Assembly (NCBI GenBank): GCA_947475065.1
Contig: CANJLB010000006.1
Location: forward strand, 48,001 to 112,000
DNA length: 64,000 nucleotides
Reading direction: 5' to 3'
DNA from: Opitutia bacterium
GTDB lineage: Bacteria; Verrucomicrobiota; Verrucomicrobiia; Opitutales; Opitutaceae
Position numbers and translations under genes: made by a program. Below the pieces are notes generated by a model, which saw nothing but the letters and a program-made list of their open reading frames with translations, was not told where the DNA came from and ran no database searches. Each line of letters starts with the position of its first letter. Within the stretch, counting starts at the first letter, position 1. Positions 33,462 through 42,069 of the stretch are shown here, piece after piece.

Positions 33462-34454
33462 ATGGATAAACCCGTCTACACGCTGGAATTCGAAAAGCCC
33501 TTGCGCGAGCTGGATGCGCAGCTCGACCAGTTGCGGCAGGAAACGCTTGAGTCTGGCGCGCCACCTTCGCCGGAAACCGCCGCCAAGCTCGCCTCACTCG
33601 AACGCCGCAAGGAGTCCGCCCAGCGCGAGATTTACGGCCACCTTACCGCCTGGCAGCGCGTGCAGATCGCGCGTCATCCCAAGCGCCCCTATGCGCTCGA
33701 TTACGTCAGTCTCATCTGCGAGGGCTTTCAGGAGCTGCACGGCGACCGGCAGTTTGGCGACGACCGCGCGCTGGTCGGCGGCACGGCGTATTTCAACGGT
33801 GACGCCGTCATGGTCGTCGCCCAGCACAAGGGCCGTGAGACCAAGGAAAAAATTGCGCGCAATTTCGGCATGCCGCAGCCCGAGGGGTATCGCAAGGCGC
33901 TCCGCCTCTTCCGGCTCGCCGAAAAATTTGGCCTGCCCGTGCTCACGTTCATTGACACGCCCGGCGCTTATCCGGGCATCGAGTCCGAATCGCGGCACGT
34001 CTCCGAGGCCATCGCGACCAACCTCCGCGAGATGGCCGGGCTGCGCGTGCCGACCATCTCGGTCATCGTCGGCGAAGGCGGCTCAGGTGGAGCGCTCGGC
34101 ATCGGGGTGACCGACCGGGTGCTGATTTTTGAGAACAGCTACTACTCGGTCATTTCGCCCGAAGGCTGCGCAGCGATCCTGTGGAAGGACGCCGCCGCCG
34201 CGCCCAAGGCCGCCGAGGCGCTCAAGCTCACCGCCGGCGAACTGGAGAAACTCGGGGTGGTGGACGAGGTCATCTCCGAGCCGCAAGGCGGCGCGCACCA
34301 CGACCCTGTGCAGACCGCCGCCACCTTGCGGTACGCGCTGCAAAAGCACCTCAATGACCTACGCCCGCTGGCCGTGAGCCAGCTTCTCGATGCGCGCTAC
34401 GAACGTTACCGCCGTCTCGGGGTCTATGAGGAGACGGCGGCCGGCTTGGCCTGA
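33462..34454 (+). CDS. accA: Acetyl-CoA carboxylase carboxyltransferase subunit alpha
   Basis: A 330-residue crotonase-fold protein that, with AccD, transfers the carboxyl group from biotin on AccB to acetyl-CoA. It begins YTLEFEKPLRELDAQLDQLR and keeps the AccA motifs GDRQFGDDRALVGG, NFGMPQPEGYRKALRL, TFIDTPGAYPGIESE and GEGGSGGALGIGVTD, followed by ENSYYSVISPEGCAAILWKD. Length is close to the usual 315-330. It is transcribed from a short-leader promoter. No accD, accB or accC is in the window; biotin biosynthesis genes, which supply its cofactor, lie 3 kb downstream. Confidence 0.95.
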   Translation: MDKPVYTLEFEKPLRELDAQLDQLRQETLESGAPPSPETAAKLASLERRKESAQREIYGHLTAWQRVQIARHPKRPYALDYVSLICEGFQELHGDRQFGDDRALVGGTAYFNGDAVMVVAQHKGRETKEKIARNFGMPQPEGYRKALRLFRLAEKFGLPVLTFIDTPGAYPGIESESRHVSEAIATNLREMAGLRVPTISVIVGEGGSGGALGIGVTDRVLIFENSYYSVISPEGCAAILWKDAAAAPKAAEALKLTAGELEKLGVVDEVISEPQGGAHHDPVQTAATLRYALQKHLNDLRPLAVSQLLDARYERYRRLGVYEETAAGLA

Positions 34455-34535
34455 GCTGGGAGGAAAAATGTGCCGAAAGGCATTTTCCCGTTCCCGCGTA
34501 AATCACGCCGGGGCTGCCATGGTCGCATCGCAATG

Positions 34536-35111
34536 CTATGGCCCGCCTGCGATGTCAGAAGTCTGCCGGGGCAAATCTCCGGCGGCGGAGAGAACTTTTC
34601 CCCATTGCTCCGCTTCGCCGGACCACCCATGGGCGCGGAGCTGTGCCGCGGTTTCGGCGGGCGTGGGCTCGGTGACCGCATGCTTTTCGTCACCGGACAA
34701 ATGGGGCAGGACGGCACGGGTGAGCGTCCAGCAGGCCCAGGCGCGGGCGCGGCGGGCTTCGGCCCTCGGACCGGCGAGGCGGCCAGCGTAATGCTGGAAA
34801 TGCACCCGTGGGTTGCCGACGAGCCCGGTGGAGGTGGCGTGGCGCAACAGCCACACGAGCGCGGCATAGGGTGGCGGCCACTCGCACAGCACCGGTTCGT
34901 CGCCGCTCAGCTCGGCCCCGAGCGCGCGGTCGAGGCAGAGGATGGCGCGGGCGGCAAGGCCGCGTTGCCAAAGGGCGTGAGCGTATTCGAGACAGTCGTG
35001 ATAAAACTCCGCGCCCCGCACGTCCTCGCGATGGACATGGAGCGTGCGCCAGTCCAGCCCGGCGCGGGGCGGTGGGAGGTGTGGGCAGGGCGGGACGGGA
35101 GCAGGGAGCAA
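34536..35111 (-). CDS. Unknown protein, conserved-looking, start uncertain
   Basis: A 191-residue reading frame when started at TTG 35111; no ATG is available at its N-terminus. The part that looks protein-like begins at GLDWRTLHVHREDVRGAEFYHD and continues with EYAHALWQRGLAARAILCLDRA and CEWPPPYAALVWLLRH. It is tryptophan- and leucine-rich with helical character and has no signal peptide. Divergent from the DUF374 acyltransferase, whose start is 30 nt away. I do not recognise the family and give no function. The coding assignment rests on composition and length. Confidence 0.5.
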   Translation of the reverse strand: MLPAPVPPCPHLPPPRAGLDWRTLHVHREDVRGAEFYHDCLEYAHALWQRGLAARAILCLDRALGAELSGDEPVLCEWPPPYAALVWLLRHATSTGLVGNPRVHFQHYAGRLAGPRAEARRARAWACWTLTRAVLPHLSGDEKHAVTEPTPAETAAQLRAHGWSGEAEQWGKVLSAAGDLPRQTSDIAGGP

Positions 35112-35141
35112 GGGAAGAGCATAAGGGAGTGAAAGGGTGCG

Positions 35142-35936
35142 GTGCAAGCACGCGAGTCTGCGCTTGGCGAGCGGCGAGGATTGCGCGACAACGTCGGCAC
35201 CGTGCCACCGCCCGACGAACCAACCTCCGTCCCGCCCCCAGCCGCCACCGACGCGCCGGACGAAAGCGTCCTGGCGCACGAGGTCGGCGGCTGGCGGCGG
35301 CTCGTCCTCTGGCCGCTGGCGCTGCTCTTGCGGGTGTGGGGTGCGACCCTGCGTTTTGAGCTGACGGCAACTGCGCGGGCCAATCTGGAGCGGGACCAGC
35401 GCGGGCCGGTGGCGTTTGTGCTGTGGCACAACCGGCTGTTCCTGGCCACGGAGCTTTTCCGGCGTTTCCGGCGGCGGCCGGTGTGCGCGCTGGTGAGCAC
35501 GAGCCGCGACGGGGCATGGCTGACGGCATTTTTCGGGCTGGCGGGGCTGCGTGCGGTGCGCGGATCTAGCAGCCGGGGCGGTCGCGGGGCGGCGCACGGG
35601 CTCGTCGCCGCGTTGCGGGCGGGCCACGATGTGGGCATCACGCCCGACGGGCCGCGCGGGCCACGGTATGAATCGAAGCCGGGCACCGTCACGGTCGCAC
35701 GGCGGTCGGGGGCGGACGTACTGCTGATCGGCGCACGATTTGGGCCGGCCTGGCGGCTGCGAAGCTGGGACGGATTTTATGTGCCCCAACCGTTTTCAAT
35801 GGTGCGAATCGAGTGCGAGCGGATGACGGCGGCCGAACTGGCGGGTGATACCGCAGTGGCCGCACTGACCACGCGATTGCGGGCGATCAGCCCTGACGCC
35901 GGCGCTAGAACATCAGGGCCTGCAGCCGTGGTCTAG
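35142..35936 (+). CDS. DUF374-family lysophospholipid acyltransferase-like protein
   Basis: A 264-residue protein. Motif FVLWHNRLFLATELFR contains the HxxxxD-like acyltransferase element (His with the following residues), and VRGSSSRGGRGAAHGLVAAL with ITPDGPRGPRYESKPGTVTVAR is the DUF374 signature. These proteins resemble lipid A or phospholipid acyltransferases, but the precise acceptor is unknown. It starts with GTG, preceded at five bases by GAAAGG, a reasonable ribosome site. The N-terminal 40 residues are proline-rich and weakly conserved; a later start is possible. Stop codon is TAG, 17 nt before the stop of a converging gene. Confidence 0.85.
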   Translation: MQARESALGERRGLRDNVGTVPPPDEPTSVPPPAATDAPDESVLAHEVGGWRRLVLWPLALLLRVWGATLRFELTATARANLERDQRGPVAFVLWHNRLFLATELFRRFRRRPVCALVSTSRDGAWLTAFFGLAGLRAVRGSSSRGGRGAAHGLVAALRAGHDVGITPDGPRGPRYESKPGTVTVARRSGADVLLIGARFGPAWRLRSWDGFYVPQPFSMVRIECERMTAAELAGDTAVAALTTRLRAISPDAGARTSGPAAVV

Positions 35937-35953
35937 CCGGGGGCGTCCGCCTG

Positions 35954-36373
35954 TCAAAATGTCGGGACGACCACGAGCTTGCCCCCGGGAGCGACGACGT
36001 AGTCGGGGCCGGAAGACCAAGTCAGGTCGTTGACCAGAAATTTGAACACCACCGACTTAGTGTTCTCCGGCAACGTGAGGGTCCATTCGTCGTCGGCCAC
36101 GCATTCCAAGGGCACGCCCTGATGCCAGCTCAGGCCCGGGCCGTCGCCGCGCAGGTGGAGGGCGTTGCCGAAGCCGATGTCAATGTGCGCGGTGATGATG
36201 GTAGGTCCGGGCTTGGCGGCGGCTTTGCTTTTGGCCGCTGGTTTGGCCAGGGAAGGTTTGGTCGCAGGCAAAGCCGGCATCTTTTTGACGGGCGCGGCCT
36301 TCGGTACCGGCTTGGCGACGGTTTTCTTTGCCGGTACGGAGGCGGCGGCTGGTTTGGACACAGGTTTTTTCAT
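35954..36373 (-). CDS. Histone H1-like basic tail fused to a carbohydrate-binding-like beta domain
   Basis: A 139-residue protein. The first 55 or so residues are almost only Lys, Ala, Pro, Val and Thr (KKPVSKPAAASVPAKKTVAK, then KPVPKAAPVKK), like the C-terminal tails of histone H1 and bacterial H1-like proteins. The rest (TIITAHIDIGFGNALHLRGDG then WHQGVPLECVADDEWTLTL) resembles the early-set/CBM48 or CBM20-like beta sandwich that binds glycogen or starch. The tail could bind DNA or another polyanion; the domain identity is by pattern only. The pairing is unusual. The ATG at 36373 starts just before the basic tail. Confidence 0.7.
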   Translation of the reverse strand: MKKPVSKPAAASVPAKKTVAKPVPKAAPVKKMPALPATKPSLAKPAAKSKAAAKPGPTIITAHIDIGFGNALHLRGDGPGLSWHQGVPLECVADDEWTLTLPENTKSVVFKFLVNDLTWSSGPDYVVAPGGKLVVVPTF

Positions 36374-36518
36374 GGTGATCGTAATTTGCTTGGCAGCAGA
36401 CGAGAAGCGAAGTTGCGTCCACCCTAGCAAGTCGGGGGCCAAACCGCCAGTCCCCATCGCGTGATTTTTTGGCAACGTTGTGTGGTTTGCAACGCGTTCC
36501 ATGGCATCGCCGTAGAAA

Positions 36519-36594
36519 TGGTGGACCAGATCGGGATCAAACCGACGACCTCGTCGTTGCGAACGACGCGCTCTATCAACTGAGCTACTGGCCC
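36519..36594 (-). tRNA. tRNA-Ala (anticodon CGC)
   Basis: A 76-nt cloverleaf including encoded CCA. Acceptor stem GGGCCAG pairs with CTGGTCC, including the G3:U70 pair that marks alanine tRNAs. The D arm is GCTC-AGTTGATA-GAGC, the anticodon arm CGTCG-TTCGCAA-CGACG with anticodon CGC, which reads GCG, and the T arm is GTCGG-TTTGATC-CCGAT. The tRNA is on the minus strand between the H1-tail gene and ferredoxin. Confidence 0.95.
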
Positions 36595-36743
36595 GGATGG
36601 GGCGCAAGGTATTGGGAAGTTTGCGCACGCAAGTCCAACCCAAACTTCAGGTCGTCCACGGCGGGTGCGACTGATCGGCCGGGCGGTGGTGCCAGCTCTT
36701 GACCGCTTGACAGGCACAGCGGTTGTCGTTTGCTGCCGGGCTC

Positions 36744-36980
36744 ATGGCCAACAAAGCAGAAAAGTGGGGCACTAACATCGCCGGCAAGTTCTACGTTGAT
36801 CAGCAATGCATCGACTGCGACCTCTGCCGCGAAACCGCGCCGGCGTTCTTCAAGCGCCACGACGAGGGCGGACACTCGTTCGTCTTCAACCAGCCGACTA
36901 CCGACGACGACATAGCCCTCTGCATGGAAGCGCTGGAAGGCTGCCCGGTCGAGGCCATCGGCAACGATGGCGACACCTGA
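36744..36980 (+). CDS. [4Fe-4S] ferredoxin
   Basis: A 78-residue protein. CIDCDLCRETAP has three cysteines at CxxCxxC spacing, and the fourth ligand is in EGCPVEAIG near the C-terminus, the arrangement of single-cluster 4Fe-4S ferredoxins (Fer4-type). The N-terminus KAEKWGTNIAGKFYVD fits the same family. Small electron carriers of this kind supply low-potential electrons. It precedes bioA by 91 nt, in the same direction, so it may serve the radical-SAM enzyme BioB two genes on; this is inference. The ATG at 36744 is chosen; the frame extends slightly upstream without conservation. Confidence 0.88.
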   Translation: MANKAEKWGTNIAGKFYVDQQCIDCDLCRETAPAFFKRHDEGGHSFVFNQPTTDDDIALCMEALEGCPVEAIGNDGDT

Positions 36981-36999
36981 GCCACTGTCCGCACGGCGC

Positions 37000-37031
37000 T
37001 GGTTAATGGGATGCCGGAAGCTGATTAACTA
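37000..37031 (+). promoter_or_regulatory. Inverted repeat upstream of the biotin operon
   Basis: TGGTTAAT (37000-37007) faces ATTAACTA (37024-37031) with a 16-nt spacer and one mismatch. It ends 40 nt before bioA. It overlaps TTAACT, which could serve as a -10 box. The half sites do not run in the order of the known BirA operator (AACC then GGTT), so the regulator is unknown. Confidence 0.3.
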
Positions 37032-37071
37032 AGGCTTGTCTCCGGTCCGGCGGCTGCCAGCATGGCCGTGC

Positions 37072-38478
37072 ATGACCGGCGTGGCGGAAGAAACTTCTTT
37101 GCCCCCTGACCCTGTTGGCGACGACAGCGCGGGTTCCGCATGCATCCATGCCGCCGACCGGCGGCACGTCTGGCATCCGTTCACGCAGATGCAGGAATAC
37201 CTCGGCCTGCCGCCGCTCGCCATCGCGTCCGGGCGCGGCGGCTGGCTGACCGACACGGAGGGCCGGACCTATCTCGACGGCAACGCCTCGGTCTGGACCA
37301 ATGTTCACGGCCACAACGACCCCGAGCTCAACGCCGCGCTCCAGCGCCAGCTGGCGAGCATCGCACATTCGACGATGTTCGGCCTCACGCACGGGCCGGG
37401 CGCGGAGCTGGCGGCCAAGCTGGCCGAGCTCGCGCCGCCGGGGCTGGGCCGGGTGTTCTTCAGCGATAACGGCGCAGGTGCGGTCGAGATCGCGTTGAAA
37501 ATGTCATTCCAATTCTGGCAGCTCACCGGCCGCGCGGAAAAGACCGGCGTCATCGGCCTCGCGGGCGGCTACCATGGCGACACGTTCGGGGCGATGGGCG
37601 CGGGCGACAGTGGTTTTTTTCACGAGCGCTTCCGCCCGTGGTGTTTTCCGGCCCGACATTTCCTCGCCCCGCACTGTCGCGAGTGGGCTGGACGGGTGCG
37701 TGGCGCCGATGCCACCGCGAGCCTCGCCGCGCTGCGGGAGTTGCTCGCCGGGCACGCCGCCACGACCGCCTGCCTCATCCTCGAGCCGTCCGTGCAGGGC
37801 GCGGCCGGGATGCGGCTGCAGCCGCCGGGCTTTGTGCGTGCGGTCGCGGCGTTGTGCCGCGAATTCGAGGTGCATCTTATCCTCGACGAGGTGTTTGTCG
37901 CCTTTGGCCGTCTCGGTCCGATGCTGGTTTGCAAGGACGAGGGCGTGGCCCCCGATTTCCTCTGTCTGGCCAAAGGACTGACCGGCGGCTATCTCCCGCT
38001 CGCAGCAACGCTCGCTCACGAGGACATTTTTGCCGCTTTTATCGGCCCGTACGGGAGCCGCCGCGCGTTTTTCCACGGCCACACCTTCACCGGGAACCCG
38101 CTAGCCGCCGCCGTCGCGCTCGAAAACATCCGCAAGCTCCGTCCGCTCATCGCCGGCGGTGTGCTCCGCGACCGCATCGCGTGCTTTGGCCGGCTGCTCG
38201 GGGAAGTTTTCTCCGTGCATCCGCGCGTCCGTGAAATCCGCCAGCGCGGCTTAGCCGCTGCGCTCGACCTCGCGCCTGCACGCGATTCTGCCGATGAATT
38301 CCCCGTGGCGTCGCGCACCGGCCTGCAAGTATGTTTGCGCGCCCGTGCGCACGGCCTGCTGTTGCGACCTTTGGGCGACTCGATGCTACTGGTTCCGCCG
38401 CTCTGCCTTGACGAGCGCGAGCTGGGCGAACTCGTCCGCCGCACTGCGCTCGCCATTGATGACGTGCTGCCCGCCTGA
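37072..38478 (+). CDS. bioA: Adenosylmethionine-8-amino-7-oxononanoate aminotransferase
   Basis: A 468-residue class III PLP aminotransferase that converts 7-keto-8-aminopelargonate to 7,8-diaminopelargonate. It contains [12 protein letters not shown], the family N-terminal motif, [27 protein letters not shown] and the PLP lysine in [28 protein letters not shown] lies in the C-terminal part. The ATG at 37072 is preferred over a TTG at 37036. It is the first gene of the biotin cluster, followed 8 nt later by bioB. Confidence 0.95.
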   Translation: MTGVAEETSLPPDPVGDDSAGSACIHAADRRHVWHPFTQMQEYLGLPPLAIASGRGGWLTDTEGRTYLDGNASVWTNVHGHNDPELNAALQRQLASIAHSTMFGLTHGPGAELAAKLAELAPPGLGRVFFSDNGAGAVEIALKMSFQFWQLTGRAEKTGVIGLAGGYHGDTFGAMGAGDSGFFHERFRPWCFPARHFLAPHCREWAGRVRGADATASLAALRELLAGHAATTACLILEPSVQGAAGMRLQPPGFVRAVAALCREFEVHLILDEVFVAFGRLGPMLVCKDEGVAPDFLCLAKGLTGGYLPLAATLAHEDIFAAFIGPYGSRRAFFHGHTFTGNPLAAAVALENIRKLRPLIAGGVLRDRIACFGRLLGEVFSVHPRVREIRQRGLAAALDLAPARDSADEFPVASRTGLQVCLRARAHGLLLRPLGDSMLLVPPLCLDERELGELVRRTALAIDDVLPA

Positions 38479-38486
38479 TTTTCCCC

Positions 38487-39515
38487 ATGTCCACCTCCCT
38501 CCTGCCCGCCCCGGCCCCCGACTGCGCCCTCCCCGCCATCCGCGTCATCTACGACCTGCCGCTGCCCGAGCTGATTTTCCGCGCGCAGCAGGTGCAGCGC
38601 GCGCACCATGACCCGGCCGCCGTGCAGCTCTGCACGCTCCAGTCCATCAAGACTGGCCGCTGCCCGGAAAACTGCGCCTATTGTCCGCAGTCTGCGCACC
38701 ATGACACTGGTTTGGACGCCGGGCAGCTCATGGACTCCGGCGACATCGTCGCCAGCGCCCGGCGCGCCAAGGAGGGCGGCGCGGCGCGGTTCTGCATGGG
38801 CGCCGCATGGCGCGAGGTGCGCGACGGTGCGCAGTTCGACTCCGTGCTCGACGCCGTGCGGGGTGTGTCGGACCTCGGCCTCGAGGTCTGCTGCACGCTC
38901 GGGATGCTCACCGGCCCACAGGCCGTGCGCCTGAAGGAGGCCGGCTGCACCGTCTACAATCACAACCTCGACACCTCGCGTGAATTCTACCCTGAGATCA
39001 TCACCACGCGAACCTACGACGACCGCCTGCAGACGCTCGCGCGCGTCCGCACCGCCGGCCTGCAGGTGTGCAGCGGCGGCATCCTCGGCATGGGTGAGAG
39101 TGTGGACGACCGTCTGAAAATGCTCGGCGAGCTTGCGGCGCTTGATCCACAACCCGACTCCGTGCCGATCAACGCCCTCGTGCCGGTCGCCGGCACGCCG
39201 CTCGACGGGGCGGCCCCCGTTGACCCGATCGAATTTGTGCGCGTCATCGCCACCGCGCGCATCCTCATGCCGCGGGCGATGGTCCGCCTCTCCGCCGGCC
39301 GCACCGCCATGAGCGACGAGATGCAGGCGCTCTGCTACCTCGCTGGGGCCAACAGCATTTTTCTCGGCGAGAAACTCCTCACCACCCCAAATCCGGAGCG
39401 CTCCGACGACATGAAACTCCTCGCGCGGCTCGGCCTGCACCCGCTCGCCGGGTCGTCGGTGGAGCGTGGTGATCCCAACGCGCTGGCTGCGTGCGCCAGC
39501 GAAACAGCGCGCTGA
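38487..39515 (+). CDS. bioB: Biotin synthase
   Basis: A 342-residue radical-SAM enzyme that inserts sulfur into dethiobiotin. The cluster motif [17 protein letters not shown] is complete (CxxxCxxC). Also present are [32 protein letters not shown], and the C-terminal [17 protein letters not shown]. Length 342 is near the typical 330-350. It lies between bioA and the bioDF fusion, overlapping neither; the fusion gene starts 23 nt after its stop. The ferredoxin upstream of bioA is a candidate electron donor. Confidence 0.96.
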   Translation: MSTSLLPAPAPDCALPAIRVIYDLPLPELIFRAQQVQRAHHDPAAVQLCTLQSIKTGRCPENCAYCPQSAHHDTGLDAGQLMDSGDIVASARRAKEGGAARFCMGAAWREVRDGAQFDSVLDAVRGVSDLGLEVCCTLGMLTGPQAVRLKEAGCTVYNHNLDTSREFYPEIITTRTYDDRLQTLARVRTAGLQVCSGGILGMGESVDDRLKMLGELAALDPQPDSVPINALVPVAGTPLDGAAPVDPIEFVRVIATARILMPRAMVRLSAGRTAMSDEMQALCYLAGANSIFLGEKLLTTPNPERSDDMKLLARLGLHPLAGSSVERGDPNALAACASETAR

Positions 39516-39538
39516 GGCCAACGCGTTCCGCCCTCGCC

Positions 39539-41386
39539 ATGCGCACCGTGCTCGTCACCGGCTCCGACACCGGCGTGGGCAAAACCCACGTCGTCGCCGC
39601 GCTCGCACGCCAGTTTGCGGCCGATGGTGAACGCGTGCAAATCGTGAAAGCCATCGAGACCGGTGGGCCCGCCGAGGGCGACGCCGCCTGCGCGCGGCGG
39701 TTGGCAGACGCGCACGATAACATAGAGGCGTTCACGCTTGCCAGCTTCACCGCCCCGCTCGCGCCGAGCACCGCCGCGCGGGCCGAGGGAAAAGAAATTT
39801 CTTTCGCCGACCTGCTCGCCCGGCTGCGCACGCTGCCGCCGTGCGACTGGCGCATCCTTGAGGGCGCGGGCGGCATCGCCACGCCAGTTGACGCTGAAGG
39901 GCGCGACTGGGCCGACTTCGCCGCGGCCCTCGCGCCCGACGCCGTCGTGATCGTCGTGCCCGACCGCCTCGGCGCGATTAACCAATCCCGCCTCGCATTT
40001 GCCCGCGCCGCCGTGCTCGGCCTGCCCGCCGGCGTATGGCTCAACGAATTTTTCTCCACCGATCCCGCCGTCGCCGCGTCCAACCGTGCCGGGCTCGCCA
40101 CCGCCAGCGTGCCGCTGTGGTCGAGTCTGATTGATGTGGGCGGGGTGCCCTCGCCCCGCTCGGGCCAGATGCGGGGTGAGGGCACCCCGCTCACATTGCT
40201 GGAATCAGCCAGCTCAAATTTTTTCCCCGCCCGTCTCCAGCGTGACCTCGCCGCGCGCGACACCGCCAGTCTCCGCCGCGAGCTGCGCGTGATCGCGCCT
40301 GACGCCCGCGTCCTCAATCTCGCCGACAACGATTATCTCGCGCTCGCCCATGATCCGGCGCTGGCCGCCGCCGTCGCGCGCGCGGCGACGGAGCACGGCA
40401 CCTCGGCCGCCGCCTCGCCGCTCATCACCGGCTGGCAGCCGCCGCATGATCGGCTGACCGCCGGGCTTTGCACCTGGCACGGATTCCCCTGCGGCATGCT
40501 CTGGAGCAGCGGCTACGCGGCCAACTGCGCCGTGCTCGGCCTGCTCCCACGCAAAGGGGATCTCGTGCTCGCCGACCGCCTCATCCACCACAGCATGATC
40601 GCCGGTCTGCTCCGCAGTGGCGCCCGGCTCCAGCGTTATGAGCATCTGCAGCTCGACCATCTTGAGGAACTGCTGGAAAATAATCCCGCGTCCGGCCGCA
40701 CAGTTTTTGTCGTCACCGAAACCGTTTTCAGCATGGATGGCGACTACCCCGACCTCGCGCAGCTGGCCGCGTTGAAACGCCGCCATGGCTTCCAGCTCAT
40801 CGCGGACGAAGCTCACGCTCTTGGTTGGTACGGAGCGGAGGGAGCGGGACTGGTCCGCGCAACCGGCATGGGGGAGGCGGTGGATGTGCTCGTCGGCACG
40901 CTCGGCAAGACGCTCGCGTCGGGCGGGGCCTACACGTTGTTCCGCGATGCGACGGTGCGTGATTACCTCGTGAATTTTGCCGGCGAGTTTGTCTATTCGA
41001 CGGCCCTTTCCCCGCTGAACGTGGCCGCCGCATCGGCCGCGCTCACCCGGGTGCGCGAGCTCGCGCCGCAGCAGCCGGCGTGGCACGCGGCGTCGCGGAG
41101 CCTGCGCGCCCGCTTGCGCGCCGATGGCTGGGATGCGTCCGACGGCGACTCGCCCATTGTGCCCGTCAGGCTCGGCGGGGCGGACGACGCGATGTCGCTC
41201 GCGGCCGGATTGCGTGAACGGCAAATTTTGACCGGGGCGGTGCGTCCGCCCACGGTGCCGGCCGGCACGAGCCGGCTGCGGCTCTCGCTCAAGCGCACTT
41301 TCGCCGAAACCGACGCGCAACGTCTGCTCGCTGCGATGAACGCATGGCGGGCTGCGCGGTTCCAATCCGAAAAGGAAGGCGCATGA
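39539..41386 (+). CDS. bioDF: Fused dethiobiotin synthetase (BioD) and 8-amino-7-oxononanoate synthase (BioF)
   Basis: A 615-residue bifunctional protein. The N-terminal 200 residues are BioD: TVLVTGSDTGVGKTHV is the P-loop, and ILEGAGGIATPVD is the carboxylate/metal motif. The C-terminal half, from about residue 230 (FPARLQRDLAARDTASLRRE), is BioF, with LADNDYLALAHDP, EAHALGWYG and the PLP lysine 457 in GTLGKTLASGGAY. No stop or start separates them. A linker of about 25 residues includes the translation of a long palindrome (40142-40188). Fusing the third and first enzymes of the pathway could aid channelling; this is inference. The next gene overlaps by four bases. Confidence 0.92.
   Translation: MRTVLVTGSDTGVGKTHVVAALARQFAADGERVQIVKAIETGGPAEGDAACARRLADAHDNIEAFTLASFTAPLAPSTAARAEGKEISFADLLARLRTLPPCDWRILEGAGGIATPVDAEGRDWADFAAALAPDAVVIVVPDRLGAINQSRLAFARAAVLGLPAGVWLNEFFSTDPAVAASNRAGLATASVPLWSSLIDVGGVPSPRSGQMRGEGTPLTLLESASSNFFPARLQRDLAARDTASLRRELRVIAPDARVLNLADNDYLALAHDPALAAAVARAATEHGTSAAASPLITGWQPPHDRLTAGLCTWHGFPCGMLWSSGYAANCAVLGLLPRKGDLVLADRLIHHSMIAGLLRSGARLQRYEHLQLDHLEELLENNPASGRTVFVVTETVFSMDGDYPDLAQLAALKRRHGFQLIADEAHALGWYGAEGAGLVRATGMGEAVDVLVGTLGKTLASGGAYTLFRDATVRDYLVNFAGEFVYSTALSPLNVAAASAALTRVRELAPQQPAWHAASRSLRARLRADGWDASDGDSPIVPVRLGGADDAMSLAAGLRERQILTGAVRPPTVPAGTSRLRLSLKRTFAETDAQRLLAAMNAWRAARFQSEKEGA
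40142..40188. repeat. Long REP-like palindrome inside the bioDF linker
   Basis: GGGGTGCCCTCGCCCCGC (40142-40159) and GCGGGGTGAGGGCACCCC (40171-40188) form an 18-bp stem with one G-T pair and an 11-base loop. The stem can be extended by two more pairs on the outside. It is translated as GVPSPRSGQMRGEGTPL within the BioD-BioF linker, in frame. No second copy was noticed in the window. Confidence 0.8.
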
Positions 41387-42069
41387 GTGCCCGCCCGCCA
41401 GGCGGCCCGACCATGGCGGGCATGCCCGGAACGTCGAGCGCCGCCCTCAAGATCGGCTGGGTGCTCGGCTGGGCGGTGCCGGAAGTGTGGTTCGGACCGT
41501 TGGCGCGCACGGCGTTTCCGATGGCAACGCATACGTTCGTTCCGGCTGCTCCGGATGCGCTGGCACGGCTGGAAGCGGCCGGCCCGTTCGACTGGGTGGC
41601 CGGCTATTCGCTCGGTTCGTTGCTGCTACTGGTCGACTCGGCACGGGCGGAGAGGTTGGGACGGGTGGTGCTGCTGGCGCCGATCTTTGCGTTTCTGCGT
41701 GAGCATGACCGCGGCGGGCGGATGGCCCGCGCGCAGGTGAGGCTCCTGGCGCGCTGGCTCCGGCGCGACCCGATGGCGGCCCTGGCAGATTTTTATGGGC
41801 GGGCCGGCCTGGTAGTTCCGTCGAGCGAAGCCCCGGACGAAAAGGTGGAGGATTTGAATTGGGGCCTAGAGCGGCTGGAAAATGCCGTCGCGCCACCCGC
41901 ATTGCCCGCGGGCTGGTGCGCGTGGTGTGGCGCGGACGATCCGTTGATCGATGTGGCGAGGCTGCGCGCGCTCGCGCCCGAAATTTCTATCGTGCCGGGC
42001 GCGACGCATCATCCGGCGGCGCTGCTGCGGGCGTTTGCCGGGATGATTCCAACCACGAATCTACGCTAA
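41383..42069 (+). CDS. Alpha/beta hydrolase in the biotin operon, likely pimeloyl-ACP esterase
   Basis: A 228-residue alpha/beta hydrolase. The nucleophile elbow is GYSLGSLLL, the acid is in CGADDPLID and the histidine in GATHHPAAL, so the triad appears complete. In BioC-type pathways a BioH, BioG, BioK or similar esterase removes the methyl group from pimeloyl-ACP methyl ester; its position between bioF and bioC supports that role. Which analogous family it belongs to cannot be decided. The start overlaps the bioDF stop by four bases (ATGA) and the stop overlaps the bioC start by one base, so the three genes are coupled. Confidence 0.75.
   Translation: MSARPPGGPTMAGMPGTSSAALKIGWVLGWAVPEVWFGPLARTAFPMATHTFVPAAPDALARLEAAGPFDWVAGYSLGSLLLLVDSARAERLGRVVLLAPIFAFLREHDRGGRMARAQVRLLARWLRRDPMAALADFYGRAGLVVPSSEAPDEKVEDLNWGLERLENAVAPPALPAGWCAWCGADDPLIDVARLRALAPEISIVPGATHHPAALLRAFAGMIPTTNLR

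Noticed and set aside
37000..37031. BirA operator upstream of bioA
   Set aside because: The half sites GGTTAAT and ATTAACT run opposite to the known BirA box (AACC then GGTT), so only an unnamed inverted repeat is reported.
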